A stretch of 64,000 bases of DNA from Albula goreensis (taxonomy: Eukaryota; Chordata; Actinopteri; Albuliformes; Albulidae): positions 17,242,501 through 17,306,500 of the forward strand of contig CM040745.1 of the NCBI GenBank assembly GCA_022829145.1, written 5' to 3'. The notes below the pieces were generated by a model. That model was not told the origin of the DNA, did no database searches, and saw nothing but the letters and a program-made list of their open reading frames with translations. The first letter of the stretch is position 1; each line of letters starts with the position of its first letter. Shown one piece after another: positions 1 through 13,739 of the stretch. Both the position numbers and the translations under genes were made by a program.

Positions 1-286
1 TGAAAGAGATGCAAACAGCTTTCTTTGAAGTTGGTTTAAACTCATAATGATGTGAGACATTTTGAAATTTATGAGCAGAGAAATCAAAGAATGTCTACAA
101 GAAAATGTATATCCTGCACAACACCTAAATGACTCTGTAAAAGATCAATAATTACATCTATAATTTAAGATTAAACCTGATTAGATCTTACAACAAATAT
201 CAGTAAAAAAAAGGCCACACACCATAAGTAAATGAGTCTTACAGTGTGTCAGATGGGATAAGTAATAAAAGTCATGCAGTTAAAAC

Positions 287-312
287 ACCCACCCACCCAC
301 CCACACACATAC
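287..312. repeat. (CCCA)n / CA simple repeat
   Basis: Four to five ACCC units run into a short CACACA tract. This is a simple microsatellite with no other content seen. Confidence 0.9.
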
Positions 313-439
313 ACAAAAATATATACAAAATATTGTACTGTGCAACATGATGAATATGGGTGAATGGTACCTTAAAGTGTTTCTGAAACAGATTATACCC
401 CAGAGCAACACCAGCCAAGTATGATTTATTGGGGAACAT

Positions 440-618
440 GTGATGTAGTGATAAGAAGGTTATGGGTTCAGATCTCAGCCGGGATGCTAACAGTCTCTCC
501 TTGAGCAAGGTACTTCCTTGCCACCGCTTCAGAACTAATCCAGCATTTAAAAATGGGTTAGATCTAGTGTGGTTATCCCTGGACAAGGGCATCTGCTAAG
601 CCCATAAATAATGCAACT
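440..618 (+). mobile_element. Degraded tRNA-derived SINE
   Basis: A B-box-like motif (GGTTCAGATCTC) lies at about 465-476, preceded by an A-box-like stretch (TGTAGTGATAAGAAG). The phrase TTGAGCAAGGTACTT follows near 502, and the copy ends in GGACAAGGGCATCTGCTAAG and an ATAAATAATG tail. This order matches the tRNA-derived SINEs common in fish genomes. The two boxes are closer together than in an intact tRNA, so the head is probably deleted. No target-site duplication was identified. The Pol III role is known for the family; activity of this copy is not expected. Confidence 0.7.
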
Positions 619-2840
619 TGTAGTTGCCTTATTAGTAGTGTAGTTACCAGATTTATTAATATTGATTTATTGACATGTACCCTGCTCAAATATTTAGCAA
701 ATGCACTTTGATATGATTGTAAAGAGTAAAATGAGAATTCTATTGTTTAACCATCCTTTTCTGTACGAGACATATAATGCTGAAAATGACTTAACTTCTT
801 ATATGAGACTGTTTCACCGATGGAATGGTTGTATTTATCATAATATTCACTGCAATATTCACACTATGAAAAAGAGAGAAGGAAGATACATCCTTCTCAA
901 AGCCCACTGATCCACATTACCTAAAGTCCAGTGTGCCTGAACAGTACATATTCAAATCTAAATAAACAAGCTCAGAAAGAGGGCAGAGGTCAGGGGGTGG
1001 GGGAGGGGGTTGGGGGTCCTGGTGGGGTTGGTTGTGGGAGGAGGTAGGTGGGTTGGCTGCTCTAAAGCAAGGGTTTCTTCCTTCGTTCTTCCCTTCATGA
1101 ATCAATGTGCTTAATCCAAGGCATATCTCTGCAGTATGATCCTGTTTTTGCTGTTGTCTATTGATATTATTCTATTACATTATTTTTTTCCATATTCTAT
1201 TTTTCCATTAGTCTTCAGGTTTCAGTATCCATGGTCAGTTTACAGGACCCCACACACACAGAACCAGAGCCAGACAGATTGGGTGTCCCCTCCACTGCTG
1301 CTGTTTGGAAACCTTGTACGGAAATATGAACTGAAAAGCGATGGGGACAGGCCCAATGCGAGACGCCAAGTCTGTCCCCAGAAACAGAGCTGGTGGCCAG
1401 GGTCACATGATTCATTCCCCTTTATCCTCTCCTTCCATGTCAAACTAACACCTGTCTCCAAGGGCAATACAGATCCATATACACTCAGAAATTAAATGCA
1501 GACTGGAGCTGATACAGTTACTTTTATTTTTTGAACCATGAATAAATTGAATAAAAATATATAACTTCAGTATGGCTTACTGGAAAGTATATGTCTTTGT
1601 GAAGCTGGGAATTAGTACTGCATGCCTGATTTTTAATTTAGTTTTTGTTGTTGTTGTTCAGTTGCGTACTTGATTTTACCATAAATGAACAACAGATATT
1701 CCAATCCTTTCTGACAGTTGAATACCAGCAAAGGAGAAGACGGGCTGTTGTCCCCAGTTAAGGACTAATTTTCTCAGAATCAGATTGACATGCATGGGTC
1801 TGTCTTTTGGCTCTTTTTTTATAGTGGCCAGTGCCAAATTCACAAAGCCTGCTTAAATGAACTCCTCAGAATGTCCAATTTCATTGAGTGAGTGGTTGGG
1901 GCAATATTGACATTTGGAGTTCTCTCAGACTATGGACAGTATCTTGGAAACTCTGCACTTGAGGTTATCCAATACTGCTATCTGATGAGCGGTTTAATCA
2001 ACAATGCCTTGTCCAGGACACTACAGAAGCCTCACTCATTCAATCAAGCACACGTGGTCACTGCCTTTCCTATTAAATGCCGGTGGCACTGGCATCAGTG
2101 TCTTATCAGTGCAATATATCCTCCTTGGCCCATTTCTTTAAAATAATGCATCAAGTTTATATGACTATAGAAAAACAAGCATTTAGAATTTAGTCTCAAG
2201 GTCATTATCAAATGTGTGTTGAGTCCATGTTTCTGTGGGATCTATATGCTTACTTTCTGGTATGCTATTATGCAATTTGACAACCATTTTCCTATTTTTG
2301 TTAGATAAGTATGTTTAATTTAAAGCTTCATTATTCCCTCAAGATTATTGTTGACTGTATAGTGTGCCCATCAATGACTCCACAGGACAGAATTTGCTGG
2401 CCGTGTTATCAGGGGAAGTGAAGGGAATCTGCACCCACGATGATGTTTGTGCATTTAAGTGAAAACATAATGACTATTTTCCACCAGTGTAGACTTAAGA
2501 GAGTGTAAAATGTCTTGCTTCAGATTACTATGATTAAAACAAAAATTTCCAAACCAAGTTATGGCTTTTCATGACATGATGTTAGCATCCACAATTTTAA
2601 TGAACTTAATGTCATATATTTGCAGTTGAAAATACTGTATTATGGATTTATCAGAAGGGACATTTAGGGACAAGCAATTGCAAAATCATCCCATTGACCA
2701 AATATGGCCTTCCAGAATGCTAGGTATTTTCTTATTTATTTTATTTTTCATGCTGAATCCATAAATGAGCTCTTGGCTGACAGCAGAGCCTCACAGAGTG
2801 TCCTAGTCATTTAACAGTTTGATATGTTATTAGAGTGTTA
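619..2840. other. Noncoding stretch, little recognised
   Basis: No gene or identifiable transposon is visible. The open frames here are short and show no recognisable domain. A G-rich tract is listed separately. A GC-richer patch at about 1215-1480 stays open for 119 codons on the plus strand but resembles no family I know. A short (GTT)n run lies near 1645-1658. Confidence 0.6.
991..1018 (+). other. G-quadruplex-like G-rich tract
   Basis: Four runs of five G are separated by one- or two-base linkers (T, A, TT), followed by further GG/GGG runs to about 1055. Such spacing fits the intramolecular G-quadruplex consensus. Whether it folds or has a role in vivo is not shown by the sequence. Confidence 0.6.
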
Positions 2841-2844
2841 TTAG

Positions 2845-3115
2845 ACGGCTCTGTCGAGACTGGCGCGGGACAAGACATGGCCCACAGGCGTCAGGGATTG
2901 AAGTTGGGGGAATTTGTCGGGTCAGTGGAGCAGGGAAATGATGTCCGATAAACGAAAATGAGCAGCCTCTGTGCCTGCAAGCTCTGTTGGGAGGGCCTCG
3001 AACTGCTCCGTCTCCATGGACCGACTTTCATTAACCGCCACAAACGTCCTGCTCTGCTTTCTTCCAGCCATCCCAGCATCATACTGAATGACTTCATTTT
3101 CCTTGTGTCTCCTCA
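2845..3115. other. CpG-containing block, possible conserved noncoding element
   Basis: This block is richer in GC and CpG than its surroundings (for example GTCGAGACTGGCGCGGG near 2852) and holds no microsatellite or transposon signature. Several overlapping short frames are open on both strands, but none shows a domain. The call as a possible conserved regulatory element is inferred only from composition and lack of repeat structure. Confidence 0.25.
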
Positions 3116-4719
3116 TTTTGAGCCAGTTATTACATCCACTGACACTTTATACACACTCATACTTGTTTCTTTCCTTTCATTTTTCCTGTCATCAAAGTGT
3201 GGTGAGGCACTCCTTCACAAACATGTTCATTTCCACATAGGTTTGGAAAGGTTCCCTTGTCCACAATGTAGTCACCACTGTTGATTGTCATTAATATAAA
3301 GGCATGTCATTTACACCACAAAATAAACAGTGGAGGAAAATTTCATTGTCTGACCTACCTTGAATGACCTATAAACTTATTTAGAAGAAGTAAAGGATCA
3401 CTCTTCACCTAAGCAAATCAGACAGAATGTTTGTTGAACACTGCATTTTTTATTCATTTGTGTTAGTTGACCTTTATTCAAATGAAATGTTGCAGAGGAA
3501 CTATAAGACATAGTTGCTTTACTTAAAGAGATCAGGGAATGTAGTGTTTGCTGTACAGGGTAAGCTGACCTGAATATGTCAAATAATATTGGGTTTAAGA
3601 GTGAGGGACACCCCAAGATTGTCAAACGCCAACTGCACACACAGCTGGAATCAAATTTTTCTGACTCAGAACAATTATATACCTCTTAAATGCCAATTTG
3701 AGATGGCTTTCAAGATGCATACATGTACTTTTCATACTAGTGCATGTAATATAGCAAGAAAAATAACTACACTATTTGTTTTAGGCATTATAGTAAGGAT
3801 TGGGTCCAACACAACTAGATAGTATTGCTAGAAAGCTACAATCAACTGCATTAGCTACAATTTGCTGCAATTATGCTTACACACAGAAATATGGCTACAG
3901 ATTACTTGACCGGAAAAAAACAAAAACAAATCATTGAGCAATGGAAATTCACAACAAATAAAGTTGTTTGAAAATAAGCTTGTCCTCCTAGTCCTTTCCC
4001 ATATCCTCCTTTTATGCCTTGACTCATGGACCAGCCGGCTGTAAGCACCCAAGGAGCAGTTTTGCCTTTTTCTTGCTCATGTCTGCTCCAAGTACTGGAC
4101 GGCTTAGTGAGATAACTGTCAAATGCACATGAGGTGCATACACATCTGCATGAGGTGACACACATCTTCCAAATTTACATACAGTATCTTTAATAACAGG
4201 TGGGTCAAATAAAATATAATCCCTTGCTGATGGAATCAAAATACAGCTTGAGGATAAGTGATGCAAGGGTCCCATGACTGCCCTTTTTACTCCTTTCTGG
4301 GGTAATGCACTCCCATGATGCCTTGTGTCTCCAGAGCTGCTTTCCTATCCATAGTCTCAGAGGTACACTGTGTGTGCAGCTTTTCCTTCCAGCTGAGTTT
4401 CTCTCGTAATTAATTTTAATTGAGTCATTTAAAACACTGATTCCTTACATGACACATCTGTTTAAAAGTCTTGTTTTCAAGAATTTTGCTTTTGTGATTG
4501 AGTGATTATGAGTAATTTTGTTTATATAATGTGTTCTTGTAGATGGCTGACTTTTGAGCACATTTGGAGCAGTTGCCTCAATTAGACTCAATTGTTAAAC
4601 ACTATCTGTCCTGTCTTATCAACAGGGTAATTACCTTTAAACAATAAAGCTGAATTCCTGCCTGGGTAGAAATATTTTTAAATCTTAAAAGATTTTTTTT
4701 TTTGATCTTTCATTCAACA
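3116..4719. other. Noncoding stretch, nothing recognised
   Basis: AT-rich sequence with only short frames and no visible repeat, RNA gene or transposon up to the Tc1 element. Confidence 0.6.
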
Positions 4720-4721
4720 TA

Positions 4722-6041
4722 TTCAGAAAAATCTAACCTTTTTTGCAGTAAAATGATTGAGAAAGAAAAAGAAAAAACTAAATCTTACAATGAAATAAAT
4801 ATTCTTCTCTAAAACACATGTGCCACTGTTATTGCCACCCCTTCATTTAATACTTTCTGCAGCCTCCCTTTGCCATTATAACAGCTCTGAGTCTTCTCCT
4901 ATAATGCTTAATGAGCCTGGAGAACACATGGCAAAGGGGTCTGAGACCATTCCTCCATACAGAATCTCTCCATACCCTTCAGATATGAGGTCCACACTTG
5001 TGGAGTCTCCTCTTCAGCTCATCCCACAGGTTTTCTATGGGGTTTAGGTCAGGGGACTGGGATGGTAATGGCAAAACCTTGATTCTGTGGTCAATCAACC
5101 ATTTTTGTGTTGATTTTGAGGTTTGCTTTGTACCATTGTCCTGCTGGAACATCCAATCACGGCCCAGTTTAAGCTTCCTGGCTAAGGCAGTCCATGATAC
5201 CATGATGCCAAGTAATCAAACAAGTTGTCCACAGCCTTTGGAAGAAAAATAGCCCCACAACATCACAGCTCCACCACCATACTTCACCATGGGGATTTGA
5301 TACTTGTCAGCATGCCTATCTTTCTGTCTACTCCTTTTATTGCCAAAAGCTTTATTTTGGTGTCATCTGACCATAGAACACGGTCCCACTGAAAGTTCCA
5401 GTGATGTCTGACAAACTGTAGGCACTTGAGTTTGTTGGTTGATGACAGCAGAGGCAGCCCTCCCAAACAACTAACAACGTCTGGTTATGTAGGTGGTGTC
5501 TGATTGTAGTTTAGGAGACTTTCTGGCCCCCAAGACCTAACTAATGTCTGAAATCCCCCAAATGGGATCCTTGGAGATTCTTTGACCATTCAAACCATCC
5601 TCCTCACTGTGCATGGGGGCAATATAGTCAAATGTCCTCTTAAAGTCAGATTCTCAACATTTCCAGTTTCTTTAAATTTCTTAATTATTGACCTGATAGT
5701 GGAAATGGGCATTTTCAAGTGTTTAACTTTTTTTCTTACAGCCAGTTCCTGATTTATGCAGTTCAACAAGCTTTTGTCGTTAGATCATCGCTGTATTCTG
5801 TGGTTTTTCTCATAATGGTGGATAACTAGAGGAATTTAGCCTGTGTCACCTCACATTTATATACCAGTGAAACAGGAAGTTATGATGACCATTTAAGTGT
5901 TCCTAAAGGTAATATACTTTACTTTCTAGGGGTGCCAATAATTGTGGCACACATATTGTAGAGCAAAATATTTATATCATTATAAGATTGAATTTTTAAT
6001 TTCAATCATTTTACTTCAATGTAAGGTTAGATTTTTGTGAA
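4722..6041 (-). mobile_element. Tc1-type DNA transposon, nearly full length, inactivated
   Basis: The 1320-bp element has terminal inverted repeats of roughly 115-120 bp: left arm 4722 to about 4842, right arm about 5928 to 6041. Both start TTCA(G/C)AAAAATCTAACC and end in a GCCA...ATT...GCACCCCT-like motif. A TA dinucleotide flanks each side (4720-4721 and 6042-6043), the target duplication expected for Tc1/mariner. The inside carries a broken transposase on the minus strand. Length, TA target and DD34E catalytic pattern all agree with Tc1. The arms have diverged by several substitutions and indels, so the copy is old. Confidence 0.93.
4843..5813 (-). pseudogene. Tc1 transposase pseudogene (DD34E)
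   Basis: The family enzyme binds the inverted repeats and cuts and pastes the element at TA sites. Reading the minus strand, a start near 5813 opens a helix-turn-helix-like N-terminal region that is soon interrupted by a stop. A middle piece (5466-5284) contains WNFQWDRVLWSDDTKIKL, whose first Asp is near 5367. A C-terminal piece (5203-4979) has FQQDNGT, with the second Asp near 5140, and [13 protein letters not shown], with Glu near 5035. Exactly 34 residues separate the last two, giving the DD34E signature. The family-like C-terminus continues in another frame to a stop at 4843. All three acidic residues survive, but frameshifts and stops prevent a complete protein of the usual 340 or so residues. 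Confidence 0.92.
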
Positions 6042-6043
6042 TA

Positions 6044-6430
6044 TTTTGAATATCCGACTGGCTTCAGCACCACAGCGCCCCGGACAGCAAAATCACCAGC
6101 TTTTCAGGACCACAGCCAGCCCGTGCAAATTGAATAATAAGGCCAGTGTGTGGAATGCAGTCCCTACAGCTGCACCTACTCACACGCAACTCCTGAAGAA
6201 GTTAAAAAGCACTCAGCGCCGCTGTCCGGGGCAGTCAACTGTAATTACTCATGCTATTGCTAACCCTCTTGTTTGCTCTGTTTTTCAGAATCCACCTAAC
6301 TACGAGAGGTGCCGACCCTGGGGTACCTGCAGCCGTTTTTCCCTGCCACCCACCTCACTCTGCACAGGTGGAGGATGCCAGGCCCTGACAACCTCTAAAA
6401 ACCGGACTGATTGCCACTAATTTTGTTTGG
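6044..6430 (+). other. GC-rich block with open frame, origin unknown
   Basis: Directly beyond the Tc1 target site the base composition changes to GC-rich, and a 127-codon frame is open (6037-6420). A strong pyrimidine tract ending in TTTTTCAG at about 6288 resembles a splice acceptor. The translated sequence is rich in Cys, Pro and Ser and shows no domain I recognise. It may be a fragment of another mobile element, for example part of an LTR or UTR, or a host exon. I cannot decide from sequence alone. Confidence 0.3.
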
Positions 6431-6624
6431 TTAACTCTTTTGTGTTCTATTTTGATGCCCCAGTGAGTCCATTCTGTTTATTCTTGTGAAACACTTGGTG
6501 ATTTTTGTTTATTTTTTATCTCTAAGAAAACAGCTATCACTGGCTTTTGTGGTATCTCTGCTCTGGTCTTGTGTTTCTTGCTGCCCCACTTACACCGTTC
6601 ACCCCTCACGGTGTCACAATAGAT

Positions 6625-6625
<1 letters not shown>

Positions 6626-6655
<30 letters not shown>
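6626..6655. repeat. (CA)15 microsatellite
   Basis: A pure CA dinucleotide run. Confidence 0.97.
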
Positions 6656-10290
<3,635 letters not shown>

Positions 10291-10291
10291 T

Positions 10292-10784
10292 AAAAACATT
10301 GATGCGGGGGCCTCTGAGTGGCTCGTGGGATAAATTGCTGCCAACGGGTCCTGAGGTCGGGCCTCAGGCCTCTGCCCGGCCTCGCCATTCCCGGCCATGG
10401 CCAGAGGTCCCATTGGTGAGGCAACAATTGGTCAGCCTCGCCGGGGTTCAATACGAGGTAGGTGGGCTAAAAATACTCCCGTTGGTCTCATCACAGTAGC
10501 GCTCTCCTTGTCATGCTGGGGCGTCTGCGGTGGCATGAACCGAATGTACGCTGACTACGTCTTCCTCCGGCGTCATAGGCAGTGTGCGGTTGGTGGTGTG
10601 GCCGCAACATGAAAAGAAGCGTGAGTGTCGTCACGTGAACCGGAGGAGTCACATGCTCGACTTCTACTCCCACAGCTGTCGGGGCAAGTGCTGCGGTGAG
10701 GTCATCAAGCTCGGTTGAACATTCGGGTAGGGAAAAAAGGGGGAAAAATGGGGTAAAAATAAAAAAAAAAAAAAACACTGATGC
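10292..10784 (+). repeat. Target-site duplication flanking the SINE
   Basis: AAAAACATTGATGC at 10292-10305 and AAAAACACTGATGC at 10771-10784 match at 13 of 14 bases and directly border the SINE. This is the mark of L1-like target-primed retrotransposition. Confidence 0.93.
10306..10770 (+). mobile_element. Full-length tRNA-derived SINE with A-rich tail
   Basis: This 465-bp GC-rich insert sits in an AT-rich region. The head (GGGGGCCTCTGAGTGGCTCG) resembles a tRNA A-box region, and GGTTCAATACGA near 10445 fits a B box. The body contains GAAAAGAAGCG near 10611 followed by a GTCACATGCTCGACTTCTACT-like segment, a core I recognise from SINEs with GTGAAAAGAAGCGG bodies in many fish. The 3' end is GGGG/AAAAA-rich and ends in poly(A). 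The flanking 14-bp duplication has one mismatch, so the copy is fairly young compared with its neighbours. Such elements are Pol III transcribed and mobilised in trans by a LINE. The short frames inside are not genes. Confidence 0.9.
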
Positions 10785-11375
10785 ATGACCATTATGCATT
10801 AGGTGCCATTGCAGTTTTTAAATCATTATTTAGGAAATGTATCTTTGTATTCACAGACAAGCTTGAGTGTTACAAAGTTGTTATTTTAAATTTGCACCAT
10901 TGCTGTGATTTCAGGAGTCATCTACAAATAAATATATTTTTCAGAAATAAAGTTCAATGTTCTTTTCAAAGTCCTGTTTAATGGAATATCATGAACATTG
11001 TTTGATCTAACATGGGAGGCAATGGAATCCCTATTAAACATCAATGACAGAGCACTAATATTTGTCAGCAGAACACAAAATGCAGTTTCAGTGATTTATG
11101 ATGTTGGTGGCAGAATTTATTTCAGGGAGTGAGGGAAAATGTTAATGTGAAGGACAACCAAAAATACTCTTAGATGGAAACAATAGATGGTGATAAAAAT
11201 AGGTCACGTATGGTGTCCCAGGTGATTGACATGCTGTACCAGATCATTTTAACCATTCCTGAGTGTTGAATTCATGCATTTTCCTCTCATTTCAAGGACA
11301 CAACATGTAATTGTCAGTCAACCAAATCTCTAAATATTAAAGCAGCTTAATCACAAGTGTTATATTTCATTTTTG
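10785..11375. other. Noncoding stretch, nothing recognised
   Basis: AT-rich sequence with no visible feature. Confidence 0.6.
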
Positions 11376-11377
11376 AA

Positions 11378-11416
<39 letters not shown>
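11378..11416. repeat. (GAT)13 microsatellite
   Basis: A pure GAT trinucleotide run. It reads as poly-His on the minus strand, which is an artefact of the repeat. Confidence 0.97.
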
Positions 11417-11417
<1 letters not shown>

Positions 11418-11460
11418 ATTAGTATAATTCTTCTTATTATTATTCATTATTGAATAATAT

Positions 11461-11464
<4 letters not shown>

Positions 11465-11517
<53 letters not shown>
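11465..11517. repeat. (ATT)17 microsatellite
   Basis: An ATT trinucleotide run, followed by AAGAAGAAGAAG. It reads as poly-Asn on the minus strand, again an artefact. Confidence 0.97.
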
Positions 11518-11518
<1 letters not shown>

Positions 11519-11529
11519 GAAGAAGAAGA

Positions 11530-12950
11530 ATGGGACGCTCTTGCAACAACTCCAGTACTATAAGTCATATGAAGCATAAATACATTTTAATGCAAATGTT
11601 CATATTACTATCTGATTTACTTAGAATTTATTCATGTTTTTTGATATTTCAAAAGGAAAATCAGGCCTCATTTTATACAGCTAACACTTCATGGACCTCT
11701 AACATAGGCCATTTCTATGGAAGGGAGGAGCTGATCCAGTGATCAAGAACCTTTAAGCAGCTTTAAGAAGCCAGTTATGCCCTGGTATGAATGAATGATC
11801 ATAGCTGGCTAGTGCCATAGTCTGAGTACAAACTGGTTACTACAGAATTAAGAAGAAAACATAAACAACCAGCACACTTAGCTTTGGTTAAATTTGTTAA
11901 AACATTACTTTATCATATTTTTGTATGGATCCACAACATTGATGTCATATAAACAAACAAAAAAAGACACAAATCAGGTAAAATCTGTCGAGAGAGATAG
12001 ATATGCCTCCACAGAAATATCAGTTATTACATCTTGTTACATAGCCCTCAAGACAGATTGGAAAAGTCACAGAAAACCAACCATATTACTATCTCTGATA
12101 CAAAATCATACTTTAACACGGCTTGGGACTGAGGAATAAACACATTATGGTGTAAGGAATGGAAATACGACCAAGTGTTTAAAAATGTGGAAAACAAGTG
12201 CATTTTGTGCCAACTATCAGTTCAGATTAAAATGTGATCAGGAGATAAAAAGTCCCATTTAAGGTTAAGGAAGTTATCCTACCATCAACAGTTCACATCA
12301 GAGGTACTGCCTTCTCAGCATTCTGCCTAATTTACCTAGTCCCAATACAGTATCTTCATTTGTCACCCCTGTGTTTCCTTCTTAAAATTCCCCTTTTCAT
12401 CATCCAGAGAGCAATGTGTCTGTCTGAACACCAATGCATAATTTTTTGTAATTCTAGTCTTAGTTTATTTCTCATTCTGATAGCAGATATTGCCTAAGTT
12501 AATATGGACAAAGAGAGTTAATATTGGCCCGCAAGAGGTAATCACTGGGCAAGCAAAAGGTCAATGCGGATTTATTGCTAGTTTTCTTGATTTGGAAAGG
12601 GTGTGGCGGGTGATGGTGGATTGAGAATGAGTATCAGCAAATTAGGGTGTAGGACTTAAATAGTGAATAGATTGAATAGAGGCATTCAATTGCTGTTGTT
12701 GCACTATAATAAATAATCAACACGAATAAACATAAATACAGTAAATGATGACACATTTCATTTTGTGATATAATTACTGTTCTTTGCAAACTATTGCATA
12801 AGTTTGCTATATCCACAGAAGGTTATAACCTGTTAATAACTGTGCTCTTGGTTCTCTCTTCAATTTCAGGTAATATTGGTACATTGAAATTATCTGCGAA
12901 AATTCTGCAGCTTGAATGCTCATGAAACATCCACTTGTGTGTAGTCTCTG
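11530..12950. other. Noncoding stretch, nothing recognised
   Basis: AT-rich sequence with no visible gene, RNA or transposon. Confidence 0.6.
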
Positions 12951-12960
12951 TGCTAAAATT

Positions 12961-13004
12961 TGCACACAAGTTGATGCATTTGCATTGCACACAAGTTGAT
13001 GCAA
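12961..13004. repeat. Short direct repeat, 25-bp period
   Basis: TGCACACAAGTTGATGCA occurs at 12961 and again at 12986. This is a two-copy local duplication. Confidence 0.85.
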
Positions 13005-13615
13005 AATGCAGATATATAATTTTTGACAGATTAAAACCATCTGTGGATATAACAAATGCTGCTGCGGTGATGATGATGATGACGGTGGTGAGGAGGATAG
13101 TGAATAATTGTACAGTACCTATAGACTTGCATTACCACGGTAAGCTGTTTTACCGTGAATCTTTTTGAGTTTGGATATTGCCTACAAGTAGTCTAATGGT
13201 ATAGCTGACATGCTCTTTATTTTTCCCAACAATTAAAAAGTTTGTTATTGTGATACAATATGTTATTTTTTGAGAATATGTGGACTACTACATTTTTATA
13301 TGATATCGAAACTTATTTGTTTTGCTTGACTTTTTTCCATTGGATGTTTCCATATGTTGTTGTTTATTTGCCTGCTGTTATTGTCATCACCATATCATTA
13401 TAATCAGGCAAAAATTGCCTGTAGTAGATCCAATATTTCTTATTCTTTAAATACAGTATTGTGTTGGCTATGTTCGAGTAGTAGGTATACAGCCCTTCCC
13501 GTTCCAAAGTCTGTCTTTAAGTTGAATTTGTATGTAAATCGGAATAGGTACATACAGTTCATATTTAGCGTCAGTTAGTCAAATGTTGGTCTTAGTATAT
13601 AGTATATTATTTAAG
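13005..13615. other. Noncoding stretch, nothing recognised
   Basis: AT-rich sequence. A small imperfect palindrome (CACGGTAA...TTACCGTG) lies near 13136-13158. Confidence 0.55.
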
Positions 13616-13616
13616 C

Positions 13617-13735
13617 AGGGGTGCAGATGGTGGGGGGACAGGGGGGATACACCACCCCCAGTTTCATAGGGACCCCAACCCACCCCCAATTTTGAGGGAA
13701 AAATATATATATTTTTTTTTTTTTTGACAATTTAG
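13617..13735. repeat. G-run/C-run dispersed repeat fragment
   Basis: Two G6 runs are followed within 25 bases by C5 runs (ACCACCCCCAG, CCCACCCCC), then a poly(T) stretch. Blocks of this style recur in fish genomes as degraded repeat ends. The family cannot be named from this fragment. Confidence 0.4.
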
Positions 13736-13739
13736 TTTA

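Noticed and set aside
1136-1495. 119-codon plus-strand frame
   Set aside because: No domain or recognisable family; several shorter minus-strand frames are open in the same place, as expected from GC-richer DNA. Kept only as a note.
11367-11549. Poly-Asn/poly-His open frame on the minus strand
   Set aside because: It is the translation of adjacent ATT and GAT microsatellites.
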